From assembly GCF_000966975.1 (NCBI RefSeq), contig NZ_JZWV01000607.1, positions 1-12,792 on the forward strand: a DNA stretch of 12,792 nt. Reading direction: 5' to 3'. The notes beneath the pieces were generated by a model. It was not told the origin of the DNA, did not search any database, and worked only from the letters and a program-made list of their open reading frames with translations. A program made the translations under genes and the position numbers. The stretch is from Streptomyces katrae (lineage in GTDB: Bacteria; Actinomycetota; Actinomycetes; Streptomycetales; Streptomycetaceae). Positions 6,257 through 12,792 of the stretch are shown in pieces. Positions within the stretch are counted from its first letter, which is position 1; each line of letters opens with the position of its first letter.

Positions 6257-7260
6257 CCGGCCCGCTCCAGCTGCTGAACACCGCCGAAGAGCTCCACAAG
6301 CTGCCGCGCACCGGCCGCCGTGCCGTCGTGATGACCATGGGCGCCCTGCACGAGGGCCACGCGACCCTCGTCCGTACCGCGCGCGAGCAGGCCGGCCCGG
6401 ACGGGCAGGTCGTCGTCACCGTCTTCGTCAACCCCCTCCAGTTCGGGGCGAACGAGGACCTCGACCGCTACCCGCGCACCCTCGACGCCGACCTGGCGAT
6501 CGCCGAGGCCGCGGGGGCGGACGCCGTGTTCGCGCCCTCCGTCGACGAGGTGTACCCGGGCGGCGACCCGCAGGTGCGGATCACCGCCGGGCCGATGGGC
6601 GAGCGGCTGGAGGGAGCCACCCGCCCCGGGCACTTCGACGGCATGCTCACCGTCGTCGCCAAGCTGCTCCACCTCACCCGGCCCGACCTGGCCCTCTTCG
6701 GCCAGAAGGACGCCCAGCAACTGGCCCTGATCCGGCGCATGGTGACCGACCTCAACTTCCCCGTCGAGGTGGCCGGCGTCCCCACCGTCCGCGAGGACGA
6801 CGGGCTCGCCCTGTCCTCCCGCAACCGCTACCTCTCCCCGGCGGAGCGCCCCGTCGCCCTCGCCCTCTCCCGCGCCCTGTTCGCCGGCCGCGACCGGCTC
6901 GCGGCGCAGGCCGCGCTGCGCGCCCGGGCCGAGGCCGCGCCCGCCAGCGACGAGCGGGCCACCGCCCTGGCCCGGCTCGGCGAGATCCGCGCCTCCGCCG
7001 ACGCCCACGCCGTGTCGGCGGCCGTCACCGGTGCCGCCGGCCTGCCGGACGCCGTACGGGCCGCGGCCCGGCACGTCCTGGAGGAGGCCGGCCGCCACGA
7101 GCCGCCGCTGGTCCTGGACTACCTGGCGCTGGTGGACCCGCAGGACTTCACCGAGGTCGGCCCCGACTTCACCGGACAGGCCGTACTGGCCGTCGCGGCG
7201 AAGGTCGGCACGACCCGGCTGATCGACAACATCCCATTGGAGTTCGGAGCACACGCGTGA
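6253..7260 (+). CDS. panC: Pantothenate synthetase (pantoate--beta-alanine ligase)
   Basis: Cytosolic enzyme of 335 residues that joins pantoate and beta-alanine with ATP to give pantothenate, AMP and pyrophosphate. Signatures in order are MGALHEGH (29-36, HIGH-type nucleotide motif), FVNPLQFG (58-65, pantoate site), [15 protein letters not shown] (124-138), GQKDAQQ (150-156) and ALSSRNRYL (186-194, KMSKS-like loop). It is longer than the roughly 283-residue Escherichia coli enzyme; the excess lies in an Ala-rich stretch at about 212-265. The ATG at 6253 overlaps the stop of the upstream gene and follows GGGGAG. Its own stop overlaps the GTG of nadB (GTGA), so the three genes are probably translationally coupled. 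panB and panD, which supply its substrates, are not in the window. Confidence 0.97.
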   Translation: MTGPLQLLNTAEELHKLPRTGRRAVVMTMGALHEGHATLVRTAREQAGPDGQVVVTVFVNPLQFGANEDLDRYPRTLDADLAIAEAAGADAVFAPSVDEVYPGGDPQVRITAGPMGERLEGATRPGHFDGMLTVVAKLLHLTRPDLALFGQKDAQQLALIRRMVTDLNFPVEVAGVPTVREDDGLALSSRNRYLSPAERPVALALSRALFAGRDRLAAQAALRARAEAAPASDERATALARLGEIRASADAHAVSAAVTGAAGLPDAVRAAARHVLEEAGRHEPPLVLDYLALVDPQDFTEVGPDFTGQAVLAVAAKVGTTRLIDNIPLEFGAHA

Positions 7261-9020
7261 GCACCACAGGCAACCCAGGCACCTCGGGCGCCGCCGGTAA
7301 CGGCACCGGCATACGGCTGCACGCCCCCGCCCCCGGCTGGGCCGTCGACGCGGACGTCGTGGTCGTCGGATCCGGCATCGCGGGCCTGACCGCCGCGCTG
7401 CGCTGCGCCGCCGCGGGCCGCCGCACGGTCGTGGTCACCAAGGCCCGCCTCGACGACGGCTCGACCCGATGGGCCCAGGGCGGCGTCGCGGCCGCGCTCG
7501 GCGAGGGCGACACCCCCGAGCAGCACCTGGACGACACCCTGGTCGCCGGCGCGGGCCTGTGCGACGAGAACGCCGTACGGGTCCTGGTCACCGAGGGCCC
7601 GGACGCGGTGCGCCGGCTCATCGCGGCCGGCGCCGTCTTCGACACCTCGGCCGAGACCGGCGAGATCGAGCTGACCCGCGAGGGCGGCCACCACCGCCGC
7701 CGGATCGTGCACGCGGGCGGCGACGCCACCGGCGCCGAGATCTCCCGCGCCCTCGTCGAGGCCGTCCACGCCGCGGGCATCGAGACGGTCGAGAACGCGC
7801 TGGTCCTGGACCTGCTCCAGGACGCCGAGGGCCGCACGGCCGGCGTCACCCTGCACGTCATGGGGGAGGGCCAGCACGACGGCGTCGGCGCCGTCCACGC
7901 CCCCGCCGTGATCCTCGCGACCGGCGGCATGGGCCAGGTCTTCTCGGCGACCACCAACCCGTCCGTCTCCACCGGCGACGGGGTCGCCCTCGCGCTGCGT
8001 GCCGGCGCCGAGGTCTCCGACCTGGAGTTCGTCCAGTTCCACCCGACCGTCCTGTTCCTGGGCCCGGACGCCGAGGGCCAGCAGCCGCTGATCTCGGAGG
8101 CCGTACGGGGCGAGGGCGCCCACCTCGTCGACGCCGACGGGGTCCGTTTCATGGTCGGCCAGCACGAGCTCGCCGAGCTCGCCCCGCGCGACATCGTCGC
8201 CAAGGCCATCACCCGCCGCATGCAGGAGCAGGACACGCTCCACATGTACCTGGACGGCCGGCACTTCGGCGCCGAGATGTGGGAGAACCGCTTCCCCACC
8301 ATCCTCGCCGCCTGCCGTTCCCACGGCATCGACCCGGTGACCGAGCCCATCCCGGTCGCGCCGGCCGCGCACCACGCCTCCGGCGGCGTCCGCACCGACC
8401 TGCACGGCCGCACCACCGTCCCGGGCCTGTACGCGTGCGGCGAGGTCGCCTGCACCGGCGTGCACGGCGCGAACCGGCTGGCCTCCAACTCCCTCCTGGA
8501 GGGCCTGGTCTTCGCCGAGCGGATCGCCGAGGACATCGCCTCCCGCGCCGCCGAGGGCAGCGGCCCGGGCATACCCGTGCCCGCGACCGGCCCGCTCCAG
8601 CCCGCGACGGCCCGCTACGAGATCCAGCGGATCATGACCCGGGGCGCGGGAGTCGTGCGTTCCGCGGAGTCCGTGGACGAGGCCGCCGAGGCCCTGGAGA
8701 CCCTGTACGCGACGGCCCTGGGCGAGCTGGAGGCCCACGGCAAGACCGCCGAACCGGGCGTGGACACCTGGGAGGCGACCAACCTGCTGTGCGTGGCCCG
8801 CGTCCTGGTCGCCGCCGCCCAGCGGCGCCCCGAGACCCGCGGCTGCCACTGGCGCGAGGACCACCCCGACCGGGACGACGCCTGGCGCCGCCACCTGGTG
8901 GTGCGGCTCTCGGCGACGGAGCGGCGGGCCCTGGTCGTCACCCCCACCGACTCGACGGACTTCCCGCCCGTGGACGCGCCCGTGGACGCGGACGCCTCCT
9001 CCGGCGCCCCCCGCCCGTAG
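7257..9020 (+). CDS. nadB: L-aspartate oxidase
   Basis: FAD-dependent enzyme of 587 residues that oxidises L-aspartate to iminoaspartate, the first step of de novo NAD synthesis. Visible features are the dinucleotide-binding GSGIAG (38-43), [13 protein letters not shown] (69-81), [19 protein letters not shown] (141-159), the active-site HHASGG (372-377), LYACGEV and [18 protein letters not shown] after residue 400, and the [10 protein letters not shown] motif in the C-terminal helical domain. Together these mark NadB rather than succinate dehydrogenase. The start is the GTG at 7257, overlapping panC's stop. The first 25 residues ([16 protein letters not shown]) and the last 20 are low-complexity additions compared with the E. 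coli protein. Its product normally goes to NadA (quinolinate synthase), which is not encoded here. Confidence 0.97.
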   Translation: MSTTGNPGTSGAAGNGTGIRLHAPAPGWAVDADVVVVGSGIAGLTAALRCAAAGRRTVVVTKARLDDGSTRWAQGGVAAALGEGDTPEQHLDDTLVAGAGLCDENAVRVLVTEGPDAVRRLIAAGAVFDTSAETGEIELTREGGHHRRRIVHAGGDATGAEISRALVEAVHAAGIETVENALVLDLLQDAEGRTAGVTLHVMGEGQHDGVGAVHAPAVILATGGMGQVFSATTNPSVSTGDGVALALRAGAEVSDLEFVQFHPTVLFLGPDAEGQQPLISEAVRGEGAHLVDADGVRFMVGQHELAELAPRDIVAKAITRRMQEQDTLHMYLDGRHFGAEMWENRFPTILAACRSHGIDPVTEPIPVAPAAHHASGGVRTDLHGRTTVPGLYACGEVACTGVHGANRLASNSLLEGLVFAERIAEDIASRAAEGSGPGIPVPATGPLQPATARYEIQRIMTRGAGVVRSAESVDEAAEALETLYATALGELEAHGKTAEPGVDTWEATNLLCVARVLVAAAQRRPETRGCHWREDHPDRDDAWRRHLVVRLSATERRALVVTPTDSTDFPPVDAPVDADASSGAPRP

Positions 9021-9061
9021 ACGTTCCCCCACGCCAACCCCTCAAGCCAGGAGCACTGACC

Positions 9062-10033
9062 GTGAGCAGCACCCCCGAACTCCCCCTGATCGAGCAGAAC
9101 GAAGGCGGCTGCGGCGACGACTGCGGCTGCGGCGAGGGCGAGGAGAGCGGCCTCGACCCGGCGCTCGCCCAGCTGCTCGCGGACGCGGGCCTCGACCCGA
9201 TCGAGGTCGAGGACATCGCGCACATGGCGCTGTCCGAGGACCTGGACGGCGGGGTCGACGTCACCACCGCCGCCACCGTGCCCGAAGAGGCCGAGGCCGT
9301 CGCCGACTTCGTGGCCCGCGAGGCGGGCGTCGTGGCCGGCCTGCGCATCGCCGAGGCGGTGTTCTCCGTGGTGTGCACGGAGGCCTTCGAGGTGGAGCGG
9401 CACGCCGAGGACGGCGACAAGGTCGAGGCCGGCCAGCTGCTGCTGTCGGTCCGCGCCCGTACCCGCGACCTGCTGACGGCCGAGCGCAGCGCCCTGAACA
9501 TCGTGTGCCGCCTGTCCGGCATCGCGACGGCGACCCGCCGCTGGGCGGACGTCCTGGAGGGCACGAAGGCCAAGGTCCGCGACACCCGCAAGACCACCCC
9601 GGGCCTGCGCTCGCTGGAGAAGTACGCGGTCCGCTGCGGCGGCGGCGTCAACCACCGCATGTCCCTCTCGGACGCCGCGCTGGTCAAGGACAACCACGTG
9701 ATCGCGGCCGGCGGCGTCGCCCAGGCCTTCAAGGCCGTCCGCGAGGCCTTCCCGGACGTCCCGGTGGAGGTCGAGGTCGACACGATGCACCAGGTCCGCG
9801 AGGTCGTGGACGCGGGCGCCGACCTGATCCTGCTGGACAACTTCACCGTCCCGGAGACCGAGGAGGCCGTCACGATCGTCGCCGGCCGCGCCGTCCTGGA
9901 GTCCTCGGGCCGCCTCACCCTGGAGAGCGCCCGCGCCTACGCCGAGACCGGCGTGGACTACCTGGCGGTGGGCGCGCTCACGCACTCCTCGCCGATCCTG
10001 GACATCGGCCTCGACCTGCGCGAGGCGGTGTAG
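9062..10033 (+). CDS. nadC: Nicotinate-nucleotide diphosphorylase (quinolinate phosphoribosyltransferase) with Cys-rich N-terminus
   Basis: A 323-residue enzyme that converts quinolinate and PRPP to nicotinate mononucleotide, CO2 and pyrophosphate, the third step of de novo NAD synthesis. The quinolinate/PRPP site residues are seen in RDTRKTTPGLRSLEKYAV (from 173), GGGVNHR, LVKDNHV (Lys209), EVEVDT and LLDNF. The end (VGALTHSSPILDIGLDL) is the usual type II PRTase close. Unusually, about 32 residues precede the normal domain, with Cys17, Cys21 and Cys23 in GGCGDDCGCGEGEE. It starts at GTG 9062 with AGGAG eight bases upstream. It lies 41 bases after nadB, the widest gap in the operon, and three bases before coaX. 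The enzyme call is sure; the meaning of the cysteines is unknown. Confidence 0.96.
   Translation: MSSTPELPLIEQNEGGCGDDCGCGEGEESGLDPALAQLLADAGLDPIEVEDIAHMALSEDLDGGVDVTTAATVPEEAEAVADFVAREAGVVAGLRIAEAVFSVVCTEAFEVERHAEDGDKVEAGQLLLSVRARTRDLLTAERSALNIVCRLSGIATATRRWADVLEGTKAKVRDTRKTTPGLRSLEKYAVRCGGGVNHRMSLSDAALVKDNHVIAAGGVAQAFKAVREAFPDVPVEVEVDTMHQVREVVDAGADLILLDNFTVPETEEAVTIVAGRAVLESSGRLTLESARAYAETGVDYLAVGALTHSSPILDIGLDLREAV
9105..9140. repeat. 18-bp in-frame duplication encoding the NadC cysteine motif
   Basis: The 13-mer GCGGCTGCGGCGA occurs at 9105-9117 and 9123-9135, a period of 18 bases (six codons). The two blocks translate as GGCGDD (15-20) and CGCGEG (21-26), so Cys17 and Cys23 are equivalent positions and Cys21 replaces a glycine. 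Confidence 0.75.
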
Positions 10034-10036
10034 TCC

Positions 10037-10846
10037 GTGCTGCTCACCATCGACGTGGGCAACACCCACACCGTCATGGGCCTGTTCGACGGCGAGGAGA
10101 TCGTCGAGCACTGGCGGGTCTCGACCGACCCGCGCCGTACGGCCGACGAGATGGCCGTGCTGCTCCAGGGCCTGATGGGGATGCACCCGATGCTCGGCAG
10201 CGAACTGGGCGACGGGATCCACGGCATCGCGATCTGCGCGACGGTCCCGTCCGTCTTGCACGAGCTGCGTGAGGTCACCCGCCGCTACTACGGCGACGTG
10301 CCGGCGGTGCTGGTGGAGCCCGGCGTCAAGACGGGCGTGCCGATCCTGATGGACAACCCGAAGGAGGTCGGCGCGGACCGCATCGTCAACGCGGTCGCGG
10401 CGGTCGAGCTGTACGGGGGCCCGGCGATCGTCGTCGACATGGGGACGGCGACCACCTTCGACGCGATCTCCGCGCGCGGTGAGTACGTGGGCGGGGTGAT
10501 CTCCCCGGGCATCGAGATCTCGATGGAGGCCCTCGGGATGCGCGGCGCCCAGCTGCGCAAGATCGAGCTGGCCCGGCCGCGCAACGTCATCGGCAAGTCC
10601 ACGGTCGAGGCGATGCAGTCGGGCGTGGTCTACGGGTTCGCGGGCCAGGTCGACGGGATCGTGCACCGCATGGCCCGGGACCTGGTGGGCCCGGACGGCG
10701 ATCCGGACGACGTCCGGGTCATCGCGACCGGCGGGCTGGCCCCGATCGTCCTCGGGGAGACCACGGTGGTCGACGAGCACGAGCCCTGGCTGACCCTGAT
10801 CGGCCTGCGCCTGGTGTACGAGCGCAACGCGCCCAACTTCGACTGA
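10037..10846 (+). CDS. coaX: Type III pantothenate kinase
   Basis: A 269-residue cytosolic kinase that phosphorylates pantothenate to 4'-phosphopantothenate, the first committed step of CoA synthesis. CoaX belongs to the ASKHA fold; family members need a monovalent cation and resist feedback by CoA. Motifs are IDVGNTHTVMGLF (5-17, phosphate loop with Asp6), PGVKTGVPI (95-103), GADRIVNA (112-119, catalytic Asp114) and VDMGTATTFDA (133-143). The length is slightly above the usual 250-260. The GTG at 10037 is three bases after the nadC stop, with GAGGCGG inside the nadC end, so translation is probably coupled. It is the last gene of the operon, and a strong terminator follows eight bases after its stop. 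It makes the operon serve both ends of pantothenate use. Confidence 0.96.
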   Translation: MLLTIDVGNTHTVMGLFDGEEIVEHWRVSTDPRRTADEMAVLLQGLMGMHPMLGSELGDGIHGIAICATVPSVLHELREVTRRYYGDVPAVLVEPGVKTGVPILMDNPKEVGADRIVNAVAAVELYGGPAIVVDMGTATTFDAISARGEYVGGVISPGIEISMEALGMRGAQLRKIELARPRNVIGKSTVEAMQSGVVYGFAGQVDGIVHRMARDLVGPDGDPDDVRVIATGGLAPIVLGETTVVDEHEPWLTLIGLRLVYERNAPNFD

Positions 10847-10853
10847 TCGCACG

Positions 10854-10900
10854 GCACTCCGCCCGCCCGTCCCCCTCTCGGGGCGCGGCGGGCGGAGTGC
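10854..10900 (+). terminator. Strong stem-loop terminator after coaX
   Basis: GCACTCCGCCCGCC (10854-10867) and GGCGGGCGGAGTGC (10887-10900) form a perfect 14-bp stem. Its 19-base loop contains a second short hairpin, CCCC-TCTC-GGGG (10872-10883). It begins eight bases after the coaX stop. There is no T-run, as in most Streptomyces terminators. It should end the cofactor operon and insulate the GntR gene. Confidence 0.85.
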
Positions 10901-10934
10901 TCCCGCACCCACCGTCATCCCGAGTCCTCAGGTT

Positions 10935-10954
10935 CAAGCTGATCGGTTAGCTTG
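10935..10954. promoter_or_regulatory. Inverted repeat CAAGCT-N8-AGCTTG, possible GntR operator
   Basis: Perfect 6-bp arms lie at 10935-10940 and 10949-10954, 61 bases before the GntR gene's ATG. A nearby 8-bp palindrome, AAGCGCTT, lies at 10969-10976. GntR-family proteins often bind such sites in their own promoters, so autoregulation is plausible. No clear -35/-10 pair was found. Confidence 0.35.
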
Positions 10955-11014
10955 TCGGCGGCTGACGCAAGCGCTTCCGGGCGGCAGGGTCGAGACGGTA
11001 GAGGACGGACTGAA

Positions 11015-11767
11015 ATGCCCCGTGAATCACCGTACTTGCAGGTGGTCGCATCCCTCCGGGCCCGCATAGAGGCGGGCGAGTGGAAGATCGGGGACCGGCT
11101 CCCCTCCCGCGCCCGCTTCGCCGAGGAGTACGAGGTCGGCCAGGGCGTCACCCAGCGGGCCATGGAGCAGCTGATCATCGAGGGCCTCCTCGAAGGCCGC
11201 GCCGGCTCCGGCACCTACGTGCGCACCCCGCGCCGCCGCATGCGGATGCTCCGCACCCGCCGCCGGGTCCCCGGATCCGGCAACACCTTCCGCTCCGAGG
11301 CCGCCGCGCACGGCATCGCCGCCTCCTGGGACTCCAGGACCCACCCCCAGGTCCCCGCTCCGGAGCGGATCGCCGCCCGCCTGGCCATCGAACCCGGCGC
11401 GCCCTGCGTGATGACCCGCTACGAGTTCATGGCCGACGGCAGCCCCGCCGAGCTCTCCGAGTCCTGGGAGCCCCTCGCCATCACCTCCGGGACCCCGGTC
11501 GTCCTCCCCGAGGCCGGCGAGATGCGCGGCGCCGGGGTCGTGGCCCGGATGCGCTCCATCGGCATCACGGTCACCTCCGTGGTCGAGGTGCCCCGCCCCG
11601 CCCGCGCCAACCAGGACCAGGCCAATCTGCTCGGGATCAGCCTCGGCTCGATGATCACCCGGATCGAGCGGACCTATATCGATTCCGACGGAAGGCCGGT
11701 GGAGACCGCCGACCTCGTCATCCCCGATTCCCGCTACGAGATCGCCTACGCCTTCCCGGTCGAGTGA
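11015..11767 (+). CDS. GntR-family (HutC/UTRA type) transcriptional regulator
   Basis: A 250-residue DNA-binding regulator. The N-terminal winged helix (about 5-70) shows PYLQVVASLRARIEAGEWKIGDRLPSRARFAEEYEV, followed by VTQRAMEQLIIEGLLEGRAGSGTYVR. The last part is the typical GntR ending of helix 3 and the wing. An Arg-rich linker follows (71-86). The C-terminal UTRA-like ligand domain (about 95-250) includes MTRYEFMADGSPAELSES, TRIERTYIDSDGRPVETAD and the closing YEIAYAF. UTRA domains bind small effectors, often sugars or amino-acid derivatives; the ligand here is unknown. The ATG at 11015 was chosen because GAGGA lies nine bases upstream and PRESPYLQV is a usual family start; the frame extends to a TTG at 10952. 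No metabolic gene is adjacent to reveal a target, so it may control itself or distant genes. Confidence 0.9.
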   Translation: MPRESPYLQVVASLRARIEAGEWKIGDRLPSRARFAEEYEVGQGVTQRAMEQLIIEGLLEGRAGSGTYVRTPRRRMRMLRTRRRVPGSGNTFRSEAAAHGIAASWDSRTHPQVPAPERIAARLAIEPGAPCVMTRYEFMADGSPAELSESWEPLAITSGTPVVLPEAGEMRGAGVVARMRSIGITVTSVVEVPRPARANQDQANLLGISLGSMITRIERTYIDSDGRPVETADLVIPDSRYEIAYAFPVE

Positions 11768-11786
11768 CGGCCCCGTGACGGTGGAG

Positions 11787-11798
11787 TGATATTTATCA
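11787..11798. promoter_or_regulatory. AT-rich palindrome TGATATTTATCA
   Basis: A perfect 5-2-5 palindrome lies twenty bases after the GntR stop. It is followed by a run of six T (11805-11810), making an AT-rich island in otherwise very GC-rich DNA. It could be an operator, a promoter element for the DUF397 gene, or the T-rich tail of a weak GntR terminator. Confidence 0.35.
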
Positions 11799-11873
11799 GC
11801 CGGGTTTTTTACGGGAAGTGGCCGGAGTGTGACTCAGACGGAGGTAGCGTCCCGCTGGAGAGGCAACGTGGCC

Positions 11874-11897
11874 TCGTCCACGACGTCGTCCACGACG
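11874..11897. repeat. Two tandem copies of TCGTCCACGACG before the DUF397 gene
   Basis: Exact 12-bp copies lie at 11874-11885 and 11886-11897, immediately upstream of the GGAGGAG ribosome binding site. Bases 11884-11897 also form the palindrome CGTCGT-CC-ACGACG, which could fold next to the Shine-Dalgarno or bind a regulator. Confidence 0.65.
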
Positions 11898-11908
11898 GAG
11901 GAGACACC

Positions 11909-12097
11909 ATGACGAACGCCCCGACCGAGTGGCGCAAATCGTCGTACTGCGGCGAAGGAGAGGCCTGCGTCTACGTGGCCGCCGCCCCCGGCACCCTCGT
12001 ACGGGTGGCGGACCGGGCCGACCCCGCGCACCTCGTGATGGCCACCACCCACGCCGCCTGGGCCGATTTCATCGGGTCCGTGAAGCAGACCGGCTGA
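11909..12097 (+). CDS. DUF397-family small protein (62 residues)
   Basis: The sequence MTNAPTEWRKSSYCGEGEACVYVA, then VRVADRADPAHLV and W51-ADFIGSVK, follows the DUF397 pattern: WRKSSYS at the front, a central CVEVA-like strand, V.VRD.DP, and a final W..F...VK. DUF397 proteins are typical of actinomycetes and are usually encoded beside an XRE-type HTH regulator, with which they are thought to form pairs affecting development and antibiotic production. Here neither neighbour is an XRE protein, so it appears to be an orphan. The ATG at 11909 follows GGAGGAG (11897-11903) at five bases; the frame runs back to 11786, but that extension lacks family features. A 6-bp hairpin follows the stop. The family is likely; the role is unknown. 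Confidence 0.85.
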   Translation: MTNAPTEWRKSSYCGEGEACVYVAAAPGTLVRVADRADPAHLVMATTHAAWADFIGSVKQTG

Positions 12098-12100
12098 TCC

Positions 12101-12115
12101 CGGCGGCACCCGCCG
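12101..12115 (+). terminator. Short stem-loop after the DUF397 gene
   Basis: CGGCGG (12101-12106), loop CAC, CCGCCG (12110-12115), starting three bases after the stop codon. It is a GC-rich hairpin with no T-run and could be a weak terminator between this gene and the next. Confidence 0.45.
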
Positions 12116-12172
12116 AGCGCCCACGCCGCGCCGCACCTCCCCGTCATCAGGGGATTTTGTCCGATTAGCGCG

Positions 12173-12178
12173 TATCTT
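12173..12178 (+). promoter_or_regulatory. Possible -10 box (TATCTT) giving a leaderless transcript
   Basis: TATCTT ends six bases before the ATG at 12185, the distance at which transcription would begin at the A of the start codon. The bases between are CGCCCC, with no Shine-Dalgarno. A TTGTCC at 12157-12162 is only ten bases upstream, too close for a normal -35 element. Confidence 0.45.
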
Positions 12179-12184
12179 CGCCCC

Positions 12185-12792
12185 ATGCCCACGCCCTACG
12201 GATCCCGCGGCGGCATGGCCTTCAGCGCCGCCGAGCTGCACGTGCTCAGGCGTAGCCTCGCCCACGCCCTCCAGTCCTCCACGGCCCCCCTGACGGCCGC
12301 CGAGGTCCAGGACTGCCTGCGCCTCGCGGCGTCGGTGGACGAAGCGGTCCAGGAGGCGGGCCGGCTCAGAGCCTTCCTGCTCGACGACCTCGCCCGGTAC
12401 CGGGGCGCCCTGCCCGGGAGCCTCTCCGGCTACCTGGAACTGCTCCAGGACGCCCTCGCCGCCGGGTACGAGCCGGACCCCGACGACCTGTCCGCCCTGC
12501 GCGCCCTGCGGGCCAACCCCGTCGCCGCCGCCGTGCTGGAACGGGCCCAGGGCGTCGCGGAACGCTCCGTACGCCGCCGGCTCGCGGCCGCCGCCCCCGC
12601 GCCGCGCACCCGCCTGCTCGCCCTGGCCGGCGGGCGCGAGGAGCCGGGCCCCGCGGCCCCCGGGCCGGAGGGGCCGCGCCCCGAGCGGCCCCGCCCCGAG
12701 CCCTCCCCCAAGGAGCCCCCGCGCCCCGGCAGGCCCGTGCCCACCCCGGGCGAGGTCTTCCCGCCGCGCCGCAAGCCCGCCCCGCCCCCGGC
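12185..12792 (+). CDS. Unknown protein, Ala/Leu-rich helical N-terminus and Pro-rich tail (C-terminus cut off)
   Basis: I do not recognise this protein. The frame opens at the ATG at 12185 and stays open to the window end (202 full codons). Residues 12-145 look helical and are Ala/Leu/Arg-rich: FSAAELHVLRRSLAHALQSS, EVQDCLRLAASVDEAVQEAGRLRAFLLDDLARYR and a later RSVRRRLAAA. Arrays of hydrophobic residues there suggest a helical bundle. From about residue 150 the chain becomes Pro/Arg/Glu-rich (PGPEGPRPERPRPEPSP, then PKEPPRP), like a disordered linker. There is no signal peptide or membrane segment. No ribosome binding site precedes the ATG. Third positions are nearly all G/C, as in neighbouring genes. 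It could be a scaffold or regulatory protein, but only its composition supports that. Confidence 0.7.
   Translation, partial: MPTPYGSRGGMAFSAAELHVLRRSLAHALQSSTAPLTAAEVQDCLRLAASVDEAVQEAGRLRAFLLDDLARYRGALPGSLSGYLELLQDALAAGYEPDPDDLSALRALRANPVAAAVLERAQGVAERSVRRRLAAAAPAPRTRLLALAGGREEPGPAAPGPEGPRPERPRPEPSPKEPPRPGRPVPTPGEVFPPRRKPAPPP

Noticed and set aside
7119..9032. 637-residue minus-strand frame
   Set aside because: It is antisense to nadB, which carries all FAD and active-site motifs. The Gly/Val/Asp-rich product matches nothing.
9105..9140. Possible ferredoxin-like Fe-S domain in NadC
   Set aside because: Three cysteines in a short flexible stretch are not enough for a ferredoxin or zinc-finger call. 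It is kept as a finding only.
8615..10918. 767-residue minus-strand frame
   Set aside because: It is antisense to the nadB end, nadC and coaX, and is a mirror of their codon bias.
11786..11908. Upstream extension of the DUF397 frame from the ATG at 11786
   Set aside because: It covers the AT-rich island and the 12-bp repeats and has no family features. The ATG at 11909 has the ribosome binding site.
12430..12774. 114-residue minus-strand frame
   Set aside because: It is antisense to the last gene; the Gly/Arg/Ser-rich product is a typical shadow.

Overview
The window comes from a very GC-rich actinobacterium, almost certainly Streptomyces or a close relative. Real reading frames have G or C in nearly every third position, several genes start with GTG, and DUF397 and (from memory) DUF5937-ArsR proteins are typical of streptomycetes. 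I find thirteen protein genes, two of them cut by the window ends. I saw no rRNA, tRNA, CRISPR array, transposase or phage gene. No gene-free stretch exceeds about 215 bases. The left part (1-5148) is mostly accessory and mostly on the minus strand. It holds a secreted M28 zinc peptidase with a PA domain (cut at the left edge), an ArsR-type regulator with a large N-terminal domain, a 77-residue unknown protein read divergently from that regulator, a 195-residue secreted protein of unknown role, and a threonine-aldolase-fold PLP enzyme. A perfect 10-5-10 inverted repeat lies between the regulator and the 77-residue gene and looks like an operator.

The centre (5327-10846, plus strand) is a tight five-gene cofactor operon. 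It encodes a Rossmann/DUF2520 reductase-like protein, PanC (pantothenate synthetase), NadB (L-aspartate oxidase), NadC (quinolinate phosphoribosyltransferase) and CoaX (type III pantothenate kinase). Junctions are two 4-base stop/start overlaps, a 41-base gap and a 3-base gap. A 14-bp perfect stem-loop directly after coaX looks like the terminator. The operon joins the NAD de novo and CoA pathways, but nadA, panB and panD are absent from the window. NadC carries an unusual cysteine-rich N-terminus that seems to have arisen by an in-frame 18-bp duplication.

The right part (10847-12792, plus strand) holds a GntR/UTRA regulator, a 62-residue DUF397 protein with no HTH partner in view, and a truncated unknown gene with an Ala/Leu-rich helical front and a Pro-rich tail. 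That last gene has no ribosome binding site and a TATCTT box six bases before its ATG, so it may be translated from a leaderless mRNA. From memory, the order DUF2520-panC-coaX resembles the Mycobacterium tuberculosis locus upstream of lysS and lsr2, where panD sits in the place that nadB-nadC hold here. No clearly new multi-gene system was found. The best candidates for new biology are the DUF2520 protein as a possible ketopantoate reductase, the cysteine-rich NadC extension, the palindrome-controlled Trp/His-rich small protein, and the orphan DUF397 gene behind its AT-rich, repeat-bearing leader.
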